Part shown: piece after piece, positions 26,024 through 35,971 of the stretch | Position numbering within the stretch: the stretch's first letter is position 1 | How the letters are laid out: each line of letters begins with the position of its first letter | NCBI RefSeq assembly: GCF_009834225.1 | Contig: NZ_CP047176.1 | Coordinates: 806,001-870,000 of the forward strand | Source: Rathayibacter sp. VKM Ac-2759 | Lineage (GTDB): Bacteria > Actinomycetota > Actinomycetes > Actinomycetales > Microbacteriaceae | DNA length: 64,000 bases | Direction: 5' to 3' | Position numbers and translations under genes: made by a program | The notes under the pieces: model-generated | What the model saw: the letters and a program-made list of their open reading frames with translations, nothing else | The model's database searches: none | Told to the model about the DNA's origin: nothing

Positions 26024-28360
26024 TCAGACGGCGGGAGGCGCCGGTGCGGGAGCCGGGGCCGGTGCCGGCGCGGTGCCGGTGCTCAGCTGGACGGCGATCG
26101 GCGAGCCCTTGTCGGCCTTCGAGCCCGCGGCGGGCACGGTGGCGGCCACGGTCCCCAGCGGCTGCGTCGAGTCGACCTGACTGGTGGCCCCGACCGAGAA
26201 CCCGGCGGCCAGCAGCGCCTGGGTCGCGCTGTCGACGCTCCGGCCCGTGACGTCGGGCACCGTGACCTGCGGCGCGGCGATCATCGCCGGATCGGCCGCC
26301 GAGAAGTCGGAGCCGCCGTAACGCGAGTCGATCGCCGTCATCAGCGGCTTCCAGATCCGGTGCCGCGCGCTCGGGGCCCAGCCGCTGTCGAAGTCGATCG
26401 TGTCGAGGTTCACCCGGCCGCCGTCGGCCTGGGCCGAGATGCTGCCGACCCACACGACGAGCGACGTCGTGCTCGAGGCGCCGAGCGCCCAGGTGTCCGC
26501 CGAATCGTCGGTGGTGCCCGTCTTGGTGATGTGCTCGATGCCGTCCTTCGGATCGGCGGGCGTGCCCGTCCCCTCCGCCGTCACCTTGAGCATCGCGTAC
26601 TGCATCGCGTGGGCGACGTCGGCGGAGACGGCCCGGTGGCACTCCGACTCGGCGGGCGGGATCTCGACGCCGTCCGGACCGATGATGGTGGAGATCGCCA
26701 CGGGCGTGCAGGTCGTGCCGTCGTCGGCGATGCCGGCGTAGGCGACGGCCATCGTCAGCGGCGCGATCTCGTTGGTTCCCAGCACCGAGGCGGCGCTCTG
26801 CACCAGGTCGTCGCCGTCGGCGCGGTGGACGCCGAACGCCTCCGCGGTCTTGCGGATCTCGCAGAGATCGAGCAGGTGCGACATCCCCGTGAAGCCCGTG
26901 TTGAGCGAGTAGACGGTCGAGTCGAGGGCCGTCCCGGTGTCGGCGTAGCCGCCGTCGCCGGCGTTCTTGGGGTTGTACCCGCTGTAGTTCTGGGTGCCGT
27001 TGCAGCTGTCCGTGAAGCTGGTCCAGTTCTTCCGCTTCGTGTCGAACTGCTCGAGCAGCGTGTGGCCGCTGTCGAGCCACTCGGCGAGCGTGAACACCTT
27101 GTAGGCGGATCCGGTCTGGAATCCGTCGCCCCCGCCGACGGACGCGTCGACGTTGAGGTTGATCGCCGAGTACTCGGGGCCGCTCGCGATCACCTCGGGA
27201 TCCTGGCTGTAGCGCTTGTTCTGCACCATCGTGAGGATCCTGCCGGTGCCCGCCTGCACGGCCACCGCCGTGGCCCCCACGTCGAAGCGGGGGTCGGAGG
27301 CGGGGATCTGCTCGTCCATCAGCTCCTGTGCCGTCTGCTGGAGGTCGAGGTCGATCGTCGTGTAGACCTTCAGCCCCCCGCGCTTGACCGCGGCGTAGCG
27401 CTCCTCGTCGGTCGCGCCGAGCGCGGGGTCGTTCCGCAGCACGTGCGAGACGTAGTCGCAGAAGTAGGCGGCGCTGCCGGCCGTCTGGCACCCGGTGGAG
27501 GGCGGCGTGATGTCCGGGACGAGGGCCTCGGCGGTCGCGGCGTCGTGGGTGGCGGCGTCGATCTTCCCGTACTCGAGCATCCGGTCGAGGATGTAGTCAC
27601 GGCGCGCGGTCGTCAGGGCGTAGCCGGTCGCCGCGCCGTTGTCGGGGTCGTCGGGCCGATCGAAGCGGAACTTCTCGGGGTTGTTGACGATCGCGAGCAG
27701 CGCCGCCGACTGCGACACCGAGAGCTCGGCCGCGGTGGTGCCGAAGTAGTACTCGGCGGCGGCCTCGATGCCGTAGACGGTGCCTCCGAAGAGGGCGATG
27801 TTGAGGTAGCCGAGGAGGATGTCGTCCTTCGACGACTCCTTCTCGAGGCCGATCGCGAGGCGCATCTCCTTGAGCTTGCGCTCCGGGGTCGTCGCCGTCG
27901 CCTCCTTGTACGCCGCGTCGCGCTCGGCCTCGTCGGTGATCGACTCGGCCTTCTGCACGAGCACGTTCTTCACGTACTGCTGGGTGATGGACGAGCCGCC
28001 CTGGGTGTCGCTGTCGAGGATGTACGTGCTCGCGATGGCCCGGAGGGTGCCCTGCAGGTCGATGCCCCCGTGGTCGTAGAACCGCGGGTCCTCGCTCGCG
28101 ACGAGCGCGTCCTTCACCGAGTCGGCGATCTGGTCGCCGGACACCTCGATGCGGTTCTGGTCGTAGAAGGAGGCGAGGAGCGTCGGGTCGTCGGGGTCGC
28201 CCGCGTAGACGTCGGTCTTCTGCATCAGCTCGCCGACCTCGAGGTAGCTCGGGAGGGACTCGAACGCCGAGATCGTGCCCGAGGTGGCCGCCGTGGTGAG
28301 GGCGACGGCCGGAGCCACCACCACCGTCGCCAGCAGCCCGGCGATGACGCTCACGATCAC
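26024..28360 (-). CDS. Class A penicillin-binding protein with PASTA domain (first of a tandem pair)
   Basis: Bifunctional peptidoglycan synthase: membrane anchor, glycosyltransferase GT51 (EDPRFYDHGG with Glu90, [32 protein letters not shown]) and transpeptidase (SAYK with nucleophile Ser418, SLNTG, KTGTT with Lys613), then one PASTA domain (PDVTGRSVDSAT...) and an Ala-Pro repeat tail. Numbering is from the GTG at 28360, which has no ribosome-binding site and leaves the anchor without cytoplasmic residues. The frame stays open upstream, and a CTG at 28435 lies six bases after AGAGGA and would add 25 residues (start LKRPNVPVFQP). I suspect this is the real start. Paralogue of the gene at 28555. 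Confidence 0.9.
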   Translation of the reverse strand: MIVSVIAGLLATVVVAPAVALTTAATSGTISAFESLPSYLEVGELMQKTDVYAGDPDDPTLLASFYDQNRIEVSGDQIADSVKDALVASEDPRFYDHGGIDLQGTLRAIASTYILDSDTQGGSSITQQYVKNVLVQKAESITDEAERDAAYKEATATTPERKLKEMRLAIGLEKESSKDDILLGYLNIALFGGTVYGIEAAAEYYFGTTAAELSVSQSAALLAIVNNPEKFRFDRPDDPDNGAATGYALTTARRDYILDRMLEYGKIDAATHDAATAEALVPDITPPSTGCQTAGSAAYFCDYVSHVLRNDPALGATDEERYAAVKRGGLKVYTTIDLDLQQTAQELMDEQIPASDPRFDVGATAVAVQAGTGRILTMVQNKRYSQDPEVIASGPEYSAINLNVDASVGGGDGFQTGSAYKVFTLAEWLDSGHTLLEQFDTKRKNWTSFTDSCNGTQNYSGYNPKNAGDGGYADTGTALDSTVYSLNTGFTGMSHLLDLCEIRKTAEAFGVHRADGDDLVQSAASVLGTNEIAPLTMAVAYAGIADDGTTCTPVAISTIIGPDGVEIPPAESECHRAVSADVAHAMQYAMLKVTAEGTGTPADPKDGIEHITKTGTTDDSADTWALGASSTTSLVVWVGSISAQADGGRVNLDTIDFDSGWAPSARHRIWKPLMTAIDSRYGGSDFSAADPAMIAAPQVTVPDVTGRSVDSATQALLAAGFSVGATSQVDSTQPLGTVAATVPAAGSKADKGSPIAVQLSTGTAPAPAPAPAPAPPAV

Positions 28361-28554
28361 GAATCCGAACAGCGCACCGAGAGCTCCGTGGACGGTTCGA
28401 CGGGGCTGGAAGACGGGGACGTTCGGTCGCTTCAGGATGGATCCTCTCGCTGCATCAGCACCTTAGGCGCGGCCTCCGACATGACCGGCGAGGCGCGCCA
28501 GCCTCGCGCCTGTCCGGTCGCCGGGAGTGCGGCAGGACGGGCGCTCCGGCCGCT

Positions 28555-31008
28555 TCAGTTCAGCAGCGTGCCGTTGATGTCGGCGATGTCGCCCGAGTTG
28601 GCCGGGACCTTGCCGGTGCTGACCTGGAGCGGGACGACCGCTCCACGGAGCACGGTCTCGCCCGCGCTCGGGGTCGTCGAGACCACGGCGCCCTCGGCGA
28701 CGGTCGAGGAGTCGACGGGCTCCGTGATGCCGATGGTGAACCCTGCCGCGGTGAGGGTCGCGGTGGCGTCGGCGACGGTCCGGCCCGTCACATCGGGGAC
28801 CTCGGTCGTGGTCGAGCTGCGCGGGGAGGACGCGAGCATGGAGGACGGCGGATCGGTGAAGTCCTCGCCGCCGTACTTCTGGTCGAGCGCGGACATGATC
28901 GGCTTGAAGATCGCGTGACGGGTCTGGGCGGCCTGGGTCGGGATGCCCGCGGTGCCGGTGAGCCGGACGTTGCGGAGATTGGTCTTCGTGCCGTCGTCGA
29001 AGTAGTTGATGCTGCCCACCCAGACCGCGAGGGCGGCCGACTTGCTGGCTCCCGCGGTCCAGACGTCGGCGGCGTCGTCGGTGGTGCCGGTCTTGCCGAT
29101 GTGCTCGATGCCGTCCCTCGGGTCGGAGGCGTAGCCGGTGCCCGAGGTCATCACGCGCTGCATCGCGTACTGCATGCCGTGCGCGACGTCGGCGGTGACC
29201 GAGGTGGTGCAGGTCGAGGCGGGCGCGGCGACGGCCGCTCCTGAGGCGTCGGTGATCCGGTCGATCACGATCGCGGAGCAGGTGGTGCCGTCGTTGGCGA
29301 TGCCCGCGTAGGCCGTCGCGATGGTCAGCGGCGCGATCTCGTTCGTGCCGAGGACGGAGGCGGGACCGCTCTGGAGCTCGTTGCCGTCGGCGCGGTGCAC
29401 GCCGAACGACTCGGCGGTGGTGCGCACGTCGCAGACGTCGAGCTCGTGGGCCATGCCCATGAACCCGGTGTTGATCGAGTTCGTGGTGGCCTGCAGCGCC
29501 GTCATCGAGCCCGCGTCCTCGGAGGAGGAGTCGTTCTTGGGGGTGAAACGCCCGCCGTCGTAGTAGCCGTCGCCGTCGAGGTTGCACTTCTGCGAGTAGG
29601 TGCTGAAGCCGGACGTCGGCGACGCGAACGACTCGTTGATCGTGTGGCCGGACATCAGCCAGCGCGCCAGGGTGAAGACCTTGTACGTGGAGCCGGTCTG
29701 GACGCCGGACCCGCCGCCCATGGTGAGGTCGACGTTGAGGTTGATCGCCGTGTAGCCGGCGTTCGCGGCGAGGAACGCCTCGTCCTGGCTGTAGTTCGTG
29801 TTCTGCACCATCGACAGCACGCGACCCGTGCCGGGCTGCACCGTGGCGGCGGTCGCGCCGAGCTCGAAGCGCGAGTCGGTGGCGGGGATGTAGGCGCTCA
29901 GGGCCGACTGCGACGAGCCCTGGATGTCGAGGTCGAGCGTCGTCACCACGTCGAACCCGCCCTGGCGGATGCGCTGGTAGCGCTCGTCGTCGGTCTCGCC
30001 GAAGACGGTGTCGTTGCGCAGCACGTTGAGCACGTAGTCGCAGAAGTACGCGGCGTTCCCGGCGGTCGCGCAGCCGGTGGAGGGCTGGGTGATGGTCGGC
30101 GTGATCGGCTCGGCCACGGCGGCGTCGTACTGCTCCTGGCTGATCTTGGCGTACTTGAGCTCCTCCGAGAGGATGTAGTCGCGGCGCTCCTTGGTCAGGG
30201 CGTAGCCGTTGGCCGCGCCGTTCGCCTCGTCGGCCGGGTCGTCGAAGCGGAACTTCTCGGGGTTGTTCACGATCGCGATGAGCGAGGCGGCCTGCGAGGT
30301 CGAGAGCTGGCTCGCGGGGATCCCGTAGTAGTAGTTGGCGGCGGCCTCGATGCCGTAGACGGTGCCTCCGAAGAGGGCGATGTTGAGGTAGCCGAGGAGG
30401 ATGTCGTCCTTCGAGGACTCCTTCTCGAGGCCGATCGCGAGGCGCATCTCCTTGAGCTTGCGCTCGGGAGTCGGGTCGATCGCCTCCTTGTAGGCCGCGT
30501 CGCGCTCGGCCTCGTCGGTGATCGACTCGGCCTTCTGCACGAGCACGTTCTTCACGTACTGCTGGGTGATCGAGGACCCGCCGCCCGAGTCGTTGCCGAG
30601 GAGGTAGGTCTGGGAGACGGCGCGGAGGGTGCCCTGGAGGTCGATGCCGCCGTGCTCGTAGAAGCGCGGGTCCTCGCCCGCGACCGCCGCGTCCTTCGCG
30701 GTCTGAGAGACGTCGTCCCAGCCGACCTCGACGCGGTTCTGGTCGTAGACCGACGCCAGGAGCGTGGTGCCGTCGCCCGCGTAGATGTTGGTGCGCTGCA
30801 TCAGCTGGCCGACGTCGAGGTAGCCCGGCAGGTTCTGGAAGAGCCCGATGGTGTTGCTCGTCGCGAGCCCGGTCAGGGCGAGCGCGGGAGTCACGCCGAC
30901 CGTGATCAGGACGCCCGCCACCACGCTCATCCCGATGAACCCCACGATCGCCCGCAGCGACATCCCGAGCGGCTTGTCGGAGCGGCGGGATGCGGTGGGA
31001 AGTGCCAT
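28555..31008 (-). CDS. Class A penicillin-binding protein with PASTA domain (second of a tandem pair)
   Basis: 817 residues, same architecture as its neighbour: short cytoplasmic head, membrane helix (about 18-45), GT51 domain ([19 protein letters not shown], the [15 protein letters not shown] stretch identical in both), transpeptidase with STYK (Ser440, Lys443), SINTG and KTGTT (Lys639), then a PASTA domain and a polar tail. The DNA around the GT51 catalytic region is nearly identical in the two copies, so they arose by duplication. It makes and crosslinks septal or side-wall peptidoglycan, resembling PonA. ATG at 31008 with AAAGGA upstream. Confidence 0.93.
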   Translation of the reverse strand: MALPTASRRSDKPLGMSLRAIVGFIGMSVVAGVLITVGVTPALALTGLATSNTIGLFQNLPGYLDVGQLMQRTNIYAGDGTTLLASVYDQNRVEVGWDDVSQTAKDAAVAGEDPRFYEHGGIDLQGTLRAVSQTYLLGNDSGGGSSITQQYVKNVLVQKAESITDEAERDAAYKEAIDPTPERKLKEMRLAIGLEKESSKDDILLGYLNIALFGGTVYGIEAAANYYYGIPASQLSTSQAASLIAIVNNPEKFRFDDPADEANGAANGYALTKERRDYILSEELKYAKISQEQYDAAVAEPITPTITQPSTGCATAGNAAYFCDYVLNVLRNDTVFGETDDERYQRIRQGGFDVVTTLDLDIQGSSQSALSAYIPATDSRFELGATAATVQPGTGRVLSMVQNTNYSQDEAFLAANAGYTAINLNVDLTMGGGSGVQTGSTYKVFTLARWLMSGHTINESFASPTSGFSTYSQKCNLDGDGYYDGGRFTPKNDSSSEDAGSMTALQATTNSINTGFMGMAHELDVCDVRTTAESFGVHRADGNELQSGPASVLGTNEIAPLTIATAYAGIANDGTTCSAIVIDRITDASGAAVAAPASTCTTSVTADVAHGMQYAMQRVMTSGTGYASDPRDGIEHIGKTGTTDDAADVWTAGASKSAALAVWVGSINYFDDGTKTNLRNVRLTGTAGIPTQAAQTRHAIFKPIMSALDQKYGGEDFTDPPSSMLASSPRSSTTTEVPDVTGRTVADATATLTAAGFTIGITEPVDSSTVAEGAVVSTTPSAGETVLRGAVVPLQVSTGKVPANSGDIADINGTLLN

Positions 31009-31362
31009 GGAGCGGTCGTCCTTTCGGCACGGCGGAGCCGTGGCAGTGCAGGAGGGGAGAGGGGCGAGAGCCTCGCGTTCGAACGTGCGTCCCCCTCGAG
31101 AATCGTACGTGACGCACCCCCGAGGGGCGCGTCCCTCCGCAGAACGACATGCCCGTGGCGGGGGGATGCACAGCCGGGTTCTCAGGCGCCCAGCCCGGTC
31201 CGCGGGACGCCCCTGTGCGAAGGCCGTAACAGGTGCCCGCCGAGGTCGATGCATCCGTATCGTGGGATCAGCGTCCCTCGCGCAGGACGCGGTACCGCAC
31301 CCCGCACCACGCGCCGGTCCCGGGGCCCCGGGACGGTCGGATCCGGCAGAAAGCACACCACC
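31009..31362. promoter_or_regulatory. Divergent intergenic region, PBP gene / cysK
   Basis: 354 bases with no gene. On the minus strand TACGAT (31107-31102) is a possible -10 for the PBP gene. On the plus strand TATCGT (31256-31261) may serve cysK. A perfect 18-base palindrome, two halves GTCCCGGGG / CCCCGGGAC, lies at 31317-31334, 28 bases before the cysK ATG; at this GC content one such palindrome per window is expected by chance. Confidence 0.4.
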
Positions 31363-32298
31363 ATGGCACGCATCTACGACGACGTGACGCAGCTCGTCGG
31401 CAACACCCCTCTCGTCCGCATCAACCGCCTCGAGGGCGCCGGGAGTGCGACCGTGCTCGCCAAGCTCGAGTTCTACAACCCGGCGAACAGCGTGAAGGAC
31501 CGCATCGGCGTCGCCATCGTCGACGCGGCGGAGGCGTCGGGCGAGCTCCCGCCGGGCGGCACCATCGTGGAGGGGACCAGCGGCAACACCGGCATCGCGC
31601 TCGCTCTCGTCGGGGCGGCCCGCGGCTACAAGGTCGTGCTGACCATGCCCGAGACGATGTCCGTCGAGCGCCGCGTGCTGCTGCGCGCCTACGGGGCCGA
31701 GATCGTGCTGACCCCGGGCTCCGAGGGCATGCGCGGGGCGGTCGAGAAGGCGCGGTCCATCGTCGACGAGACGCCCGGCGCGATCCTCGCGCGCCAGTTC
31801 GAGAACGCGGCCAACCCCGAGGTGCACCGCCGCACCACCGCCGAGGAGATCTGGAACGACACCGACGGCGAGGTCGACGTCTTCGTGGCCGGCATCGGCA
31901 CGGGCGGCACGATCACCGGAGTCGGCCAGGTCCTCAAGGAGCGCAAGCCCGGCGTGCAGATCATCGGCGTCGAGCCCATCGACTCGCCGCTGCTGACCCA
32001 GGGCACGGCCGGTCCGCACAAGATCCAGGGGATCGGCGCCAACTTCGTGCCCGCGATCCTCGACCGCGAGGTCTACGACGAGATCATCGACGTCTCGCTC
32101 GCCGACTCGGTGCGGGTGGCCCGCGACCTCGCGGCGCAGGAGGGGATCCTCGGCGGCATCTCCTCCGGCTCGATCATGTGGGCCGCCCTCGAGGTCGCGA
32201 AGCGCCCCGAGAACGCGGGCAAGACGATCGTCGCGATCGTCTGCGACTTCGGCGAGCGCTACATCTCGACCGTCCTCTACGAGGACCTCCGCAGCTGA
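31363..32298 (+). CDS. cysK: Cysteine synthase (O-acetylserine sulfhydrylase A)
   Basis: 311-residue PLP enzyme joining O-acetylserine and sulfide to cysteine. The PLP lysine is Lys45 in NPANSVKDR, the substrate loop is [11 protein letters not shown], and the phosphate-binding loop is GTGGTITG. The C-terminus does not carry the long tail of CysM-type enzymes. The ATG at 31363 is followed 36-40 bases after its stop by cysE, forming the classical cysK-cysE pair whose products assemble as cysteine synthase complex. The C-terminal Ile anchor of CysE is present (see next gene). Confidence 0.95.
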   Translation: MARIYDDVTQLVGNTPLVRINRLEGAGSATVLAKLEFYNPANSVKDRIGVAIVDAAEASGELPPGGTIVEGTSGNTGIALALVGAARGYKVVLTMPETMSVERRVLLRAYGAEIVLTPGSEGMRGAVEKARSIVDETPGAILARQFENAANPEVHRRTTAEEIWNDTDGEVDVFVAGIGTGGTITGVGQVLKERKPGVQIIGVEPIDSPLLTQGTAGPHKIQGIGANFVPAILDREVYDEIIDVSLADSVRVARDLAAQEGILGGISSGSIMWAALEVAKRPENAGKTIVAIVCDFGERYISTVLYEDLRS

Positions 32299-32333
32299 GC
32301 GCCGCGACCTCCCGCGCGACGCCGCGGCTCGGC

Positions 32334-32909
32334 GTGCTCCGGCGCCTGCGCGAGGACGTCCGGGCGGCGCGCGAGCGCGATCCCGCGGCCCGCAGCGCCG
32401 CCGAGGTCGTCCTCGCGTACCCGGGACTCCACGCGGTCTGGGTGCACCGCGTCGCCCACGCCTGGTGGCGGCGCGGCCTCCGCCTGCCCGCTCGCCTGCT
32501 CGCGCAGGCCGCCCGCGCCGCGACCGGGGTCGAGATCCACCCGGGCGCCGTCATCGGCCGGCGCCTCTTCATCGACCACGGCATGGGAGTCGTGATCGGT
32601 GAGACCGCGCGGATCGGCGACGACTGCATGCTGTACCACGGCGTCACGCTGGGCGGGAAGTCGGCGCGGCGCGAGCGCCGTCACCCGAGCATCGGCGACC
32701 GCGTCGTGCTCGGAGCCGGCGCCGTCGTGCTCGGCCCGATCACGCTCGGCTCCGGCGTGAGCGTCGGCGCCAACGCCGTCGTCGTGAAGGACGCTCCCGA
32801 CGGAGCGGTCCTCGTCGGCATCCCCGCGCGCGACCTGCGGGCGATGGGCCGTGCCGACGACGCTCTCGCCGACTCCGGCTTCTTCGTCGACCCGGCGATC
32901 TACATCTAG
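32334..32909 (+). CDS. cysE: Serine O-acetyltransferase
   Basis: 191 residues from the GTG at 32334. An N-terminal helical part is followed by a left-handed beta-helix of hexapeptide repeats ([39 protein letters not shown]). It makes O-acetylserine from serine and acetyl-CoA. The protein ends in Ile (PAIYI), the residue that docks into the CysK active site. No good ribosome-binding site precedes this GTG. A CTG at 32295, overlapping the cysK stop and nine bases after GAGGA, is a possible earlier start. The stop shares CTAG with the convergent photolyase. Confidence 0.92.
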   Translation: MLRRLREDVRAARERDPAARSAAEVVLAYPGLHAVWVHRVAHAWWRRGLRLPARLLAQAARAATGVEIHPGAVIGRRLFIDHGMGVVIGETARIGDDCMLYHGVTLGGKSARRERRHPSIGDRVVLGAGAVVLGPITLGSGVSVGANAVVVKDAPDGAVLVGIPARDLRAMGRADDALADSGFFVDPAIYI

Positions 32910-34372
32910 CGCTCCGAGCCCTGCGCGATCCTCCGCGGGGCGCTCTTGATCGTCGCGAACGCGTCGAGCGCGTGCGCCCGGGTCTCCTTCAGGTCGAGGA
33001 TCGGCTCCGGGTAGTCCGCGCCGTCCTGCGTGAGGGTGTCGCCGAGAGTCCACGGCTCGTGCACCGCCGAGCCGCTCACCGAGGCGAGCTCCGGCACGTT
33101 CTCGCGGATGTAGTCGCCGTCGGGGTCGAACTTCTTCGACTGCGTCACCGGGTTGAACACCCGGAAGTAGGGCGACGCGTCCGCGCCCGACCCCGCGACC
33201 CACTGCCAGTTCGCCGCATTGCTGGCCGGATCGGCGTCGACGAGGGTGTCCCAGAACCAGCTCTCGCCCACGCGCCAGTCGACGAGCATGTTCTTGATCA
33301 GGAACGACGCCGTGACCATCCGCACGCGGTTGTGCATGTAGCCCGTGTCCCACAGCTCGCGCATCCCGGCGTCGACCAGCGGGTAGCCGGTGCGCCCGCG
33401 GTGCCACGCCTCGATCTCGGCCTCGTGCGGCTCGCCCCAGGGGAACGAGTCGAAGCGCGTGTCGAAGTTCGCCGTCGCGAGGTCGGGCCAGTGGAAGAGC
33501 AGGTGGTAGCAGAACTCGCGCCAGAGCACCTCGGAGGCGAAGCGCTCGCCGCCCTGCCCGCGGTGCGTGCCGTCGCGGTGCGCCTCCTCGACCGCGTGCC
33601 ACACCTGGAACGGGCTGATCTCGCCCCAGCGCAGGTGCGCCGAGAGGTTCGAGGTCGCGTCCTGCGCCGGCCTGTCCCTCCCGTCGGCGTACTCGTCGAG
33701 CTGCTCGGCGATGAACGCGCGGAGGCGCTTCGCCGCGGCCTTCTCGCCCGGCTCCCAGCGCTCCCGCAGCCCTCCCGCCCAGTCCGGGCGCGTCGGCAGC
33801 AGCTCCCAGTCGGCGAGAGCATCGGAGTCGACCCGCCCGCTGAACCCGTCGATCGAGCGCGGCCGGGCGAGCGGTGCGCGAGGCGTGTCGCGATTGCGGC
33901 AGGCCCGGGCGAAGGGGGTGTAGACGGAGTAGGGTCCGCCGCTGCCGGTCTGCACCGTCCACGGCTCGAACAGCAGCGAGCCCTGGTGGCTCTCGGCCTC
34001 GATCCCGCGCGAGCGCAAACCCTCCTTGACCTGGGTGTCGACGGCGCGCTCCGCGCCTCCGTACCGGCGGTTCCAGTGCACGGCGCCCGCGCCGATCTCC
34101 TCGGCGAGCTGGAGCACGACGGCCTCCGCGGGTCCGCGTCGCAGCACGAGGGACGCGCCGTGCTCGCCGAGATCGGCCGCCAGAGCGGTGAGGCTCCCGT
34201 GCAGCCACCACCGTGCGGCGCCGCCCAGCGGGCGGATGCCCGGCGACTCGTCGTCGAGCACGTAGAGGACGACGACGGGGCAGTCGCGATCGACCGCCCG
34301 GCGCAGGGCGGGGTTGTCGGCGAGACGCAGGTCGTCGCGGAGCCAGACGAGGGTCGGGGAGGAGGAGCTCAT
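32906..34372 (-). CDS. phr: Deoxyribodipyrimidine photo-lyase (class I CPD photolyase)
   Basis: 488-residue cryptochrome/photolyase. The N-terminal alpha/beta antenna domain begins [16 protein letters not shown]; the FAD domain shows [42 protein letters not shown] and [20 protein letters not shown]. It repairs UV-induced cyclobutane dimers using blue light. The Trp residues of the electron-transfer chain fall in the usual places. ATG at 34372 is preceded on its own strand by no strong Shine-Dalgarno sequence. The stop overlaps the cysE stop by four bases. Confidence 0.93.
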   Translation of the reverse strand: MSSSSPTLVWLRDDLRLADNPALRRAVDRDCPVVVLYVLDDESPGIRPLGGAARWWLHGSLTALAADLGEHGASLVLRRGPAEAVVLQLAEEIGAGAVHWNRRYGGAERAVDTQVKEGLRSRGIEAESHQGSLLFEPWTVQTGSGGPYSVYTPFARACRNRDTPRAPLARPRSIDGFSGRVDSDALADWELLPTRPDWAGGLRERWEPGEKAAAKRLRAFIAEQLDEYADGRDRPAQDATSNLSAHLRWGEISPFQVWHAVEEAHRDGTHRGQGGERFASEVLWREFCYHLLFHWPDLATANFDTRFDSFPWGEPHEAEIEAWHRGRTGYPLVDAGMRELWDTGYMHNRVRMVTASFLIKNMLVDWRVGESWFWDTLVDADPASNAANWQWVAGSGADASPYFRVFNPVTQSKKFDPDGDYIRENVPELASVSGSAVHEPWTLGDTLTQDGADYPEPILDLKETRAHALDAFATIKSAPRRIAQGSER

Positions 34373-34450
34373 GGTCAGACCATGATCGGCGAGCCCGGCG
34401 CCCGGGCGAAGACCTGGCCGCGACCGGCCGTGCGTGCTAGCGGAGGCTCG

Positions 34451-34891
34451 TCACGCCGAGTCGACACCCTCGCGCAGCTTGTCGCACAGGGCGGTCAGCT
34501 GGGCCAGCTCGTCGTCGTCGAGAGCCGAGCCGACCTGGTCCGAGATGGTCTCCATGTGGGTCAGAGCGACGCGGCGGAAGAGGTCGTAGCCCTCGTCGGT
34601 GATCGCGATGACGGTGCCGCGGGCGTCGGAGGGGTCCTCGCTCTTGGTGACGTACCCCCGGCTCACGAGCCTGTCGATCAGGCGGCTCACGCTCGGCTGC
34701 GTGAGGAGCACGTGCCGGTTCAGATCCCGCAGGCGCGCGCGGCGCTCGGGCTGGCGCGTGAGGTTGAAGAGGACGTCGTACTCGTTGAGCGAGATCTCCT
34801 TCGAGGGGAACTCCGTGCTCAGGGTCCGCATCACGTGGACCTGGGCTCGGAAGAGCGACTCCCAGGCCGCCACAGCGCGTCTCGATGCCAC
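34451..34891 (-). CDS. MarR-family transcriptional regulator
   Basis: 146-residue winged helix protein. The DNA-binding core is RLRDLNRHVLLTQPSVSRLI (about 53-72) followed by the wing (KSEDPSDARGTVIAITDEG); dimerisation helices are at both ends. The target is unknown: the photolyase follows on the same strand after 79 bases and a WYL regulator is divergent. A strong stem-loop and an AT-rich promoter upstream (34995-35110) suggest a structured leader of about 200 nt. Confidence 0.88.
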   Translation of the reverse strand: MASRRAVAAWESLFRAQVHVMRTLSTEFPSKEISLNEYDVLFNLTRQPERRARLRDLNRHVLLTQPSVSRLIDRLVSRGYVTKSEDPSDARGTVIAITDEGYDLFRRVALTHMETISDQVGSALDDDELAQLTALCDKLREGVDSA

Positions 34892-34994
34892 GCGGCCTCC
34901 CTCTGTCGCGTTCAGGATACGGCGTCCCGACGCTCAGGAGACCCGCCGCGCGCAGGGGGTTGCGGTCCCTCGGCGGACGTCTCCGGGAACGACA

Positions 34995-35028
34995 GAAGGC
35001 CGGCCGCTGAGGCGAGCGGCCGGCCTTC
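34995..35028 (-). terminator. Strong stem-loop in the MarR leader / divergent gap
   Basis: Perfect 14-base arms GAAGGCCGGCCGCT (34995-35008) and AGCGGCCGGCCTTC (35015-35028), loop of six. On the minus strand it lies about 65 bases downstream of a good -10 (TATAGT, see next entry) and 100 bases upstream of the marR ATG. It could end a small RNA or attenuate marR. Confidence 0.55.
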
Positions 35029-35094
35029 ATTCCCTTGCACCAAGAGTGTCCTGCAATCACTTCTGCGCTTCGCCGCCACAGCAAACGACTAACG

Positions 35095-35131
35095 CTCTTG
35101 AACTATATAACGGATGGATAACGCCACAAGT
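35095..35131 (-). promoter_or_regulatory. AT-rich minus-strand promoter of the MarR leader
   Basis: The stretch around 35099-35130 is the most AT-rich of this region. On the minus strand it reads TTGTGGC, then GTTATCC and CCGTTA repeats, then TATAGT, a plausible -35/-10 pair. The repeated TAAC/GTTA elements could be a MarR operator. The remaining gap (34892-34994, 35132-35187) shows no gene. Confidence 0.45.
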
Positions 35132-35187
35132 CCCGATTTCCTGAGACCTCGCTGGGTGCCTCCGACGCCCGCCTCTAGGGTCGACGT

Positions 35188-35895
35188 GTGACCCGCACCG
35201 ACCGTCTCTACGCCCTCGTGGAAGAGCTGCGGGCCGTCGCCCCGCGACCCCGGAGCGCCCGGTGGCTCGCCGAGAGGTTCGAGGTCAGCTCCCGGACCAT
35301 CGAGCGCGACGTCTCGGCGCTGCAGCAGAGCGGAGTCCCGATCTGGGCGGAGACCGGGCGCAGCGGAGGCTACTGCCTCGATCCGCGGCACACGCTGGCC
35401 CCGCTGAACCTCACCGTCGACGAGGCGCTCGCGGTGATGATCTCCCTGAGCGCCCTGGTCACCAGCCCGTTCCGCGATGCCGCGGCGTCGGCGCTGCGGA
35501 AGGTCGTCGCCGTCACCGGCGACCGCAGCCTGGCGGAGTCGGCCGATCTCGCGACCCGCATCCACCTGCTCGGCGAGCACCGGGCGCACGAGGCGCCCCG
35601 GGAGGTGGCCGACGCCCTGCGGACGGGGCGGCTCCTCCGGATCGCCTACACCGACAGTGCGGGGGCCGGCACGGTGCGGGAGGTCGAGCCACTGGGCTTC
35701 GTCGGCAAGGGCGGCGACTGGTACCTCGTGGCGTGGTGCCGACTGCGCGACGGGCTGCGGGCGTTCCGCGGCGATCGGATCGCCGAGGCCGAGCTCCTGG
35801 ACGAGCGACCGCCGCGACGCCCGCTCCGGGTGGAGGACCTCGGCGTCGTCGAGGGGCAGCTGCGGAGGGTCGGCCCGGGCGGGAACGCGTCGTGA
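35188..35895 (+). CDS. YafY-type HTH/WYL transcriptional regulator
   Basis: 235 residues. N-terminal HTH_11 winged helix (SARWLAERFEVSSRTIERDVSAL, given here only in part as the recognition region about 27-48) and GRSGGYCLD. The C-terminal WYL domain is visible around DWYLVAWCRLRDGLRAFRGDR (about 170-190), a ligand or nucleic-acid sensing fold. GTG start at 35188 lies six bases after TAGGGT, so probably leaderless. It is followed after 76 bases by a VOC protein, a common neighbour of YafY regulators and its likely target. Confidence 0.88.
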   Translation: MTRTDRLYALVEELRAVAPRPRSARWLAERFEVSSRTIERDVSALQQSGVPIWAETGRSGGYCLDPRHTLAPLNLTVDEALAVMISLSALVTSPFRDAAASALRKVVAVTGDRSLAESADLATRIHLLGEHRAHEAPREVADALRTGRLLRIAYTDSAGAGTVREVEPLGFVGKGGDWYLVAWCRLRDGLRAFRGDRIAEAELLDERPPRRPLRVEDLGVVEGQLRRVGPGGNAS

Positions 35896-35971
35896 ACACC
35901 GACAGGACGGTGTCGCCGGTGCGCCCCAGAGTGGACCCGTCGGGCCGGACGGCTCGACGGGAAGGAACACC

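Noticed and set aside
31317..31334. Perfect 18-base palindrome before cysK as a regulator site
   Set aside because: Made only of G/C runs plus one A/T pair; about one such palindrome is expected by chance in 64 kb at this GC content.
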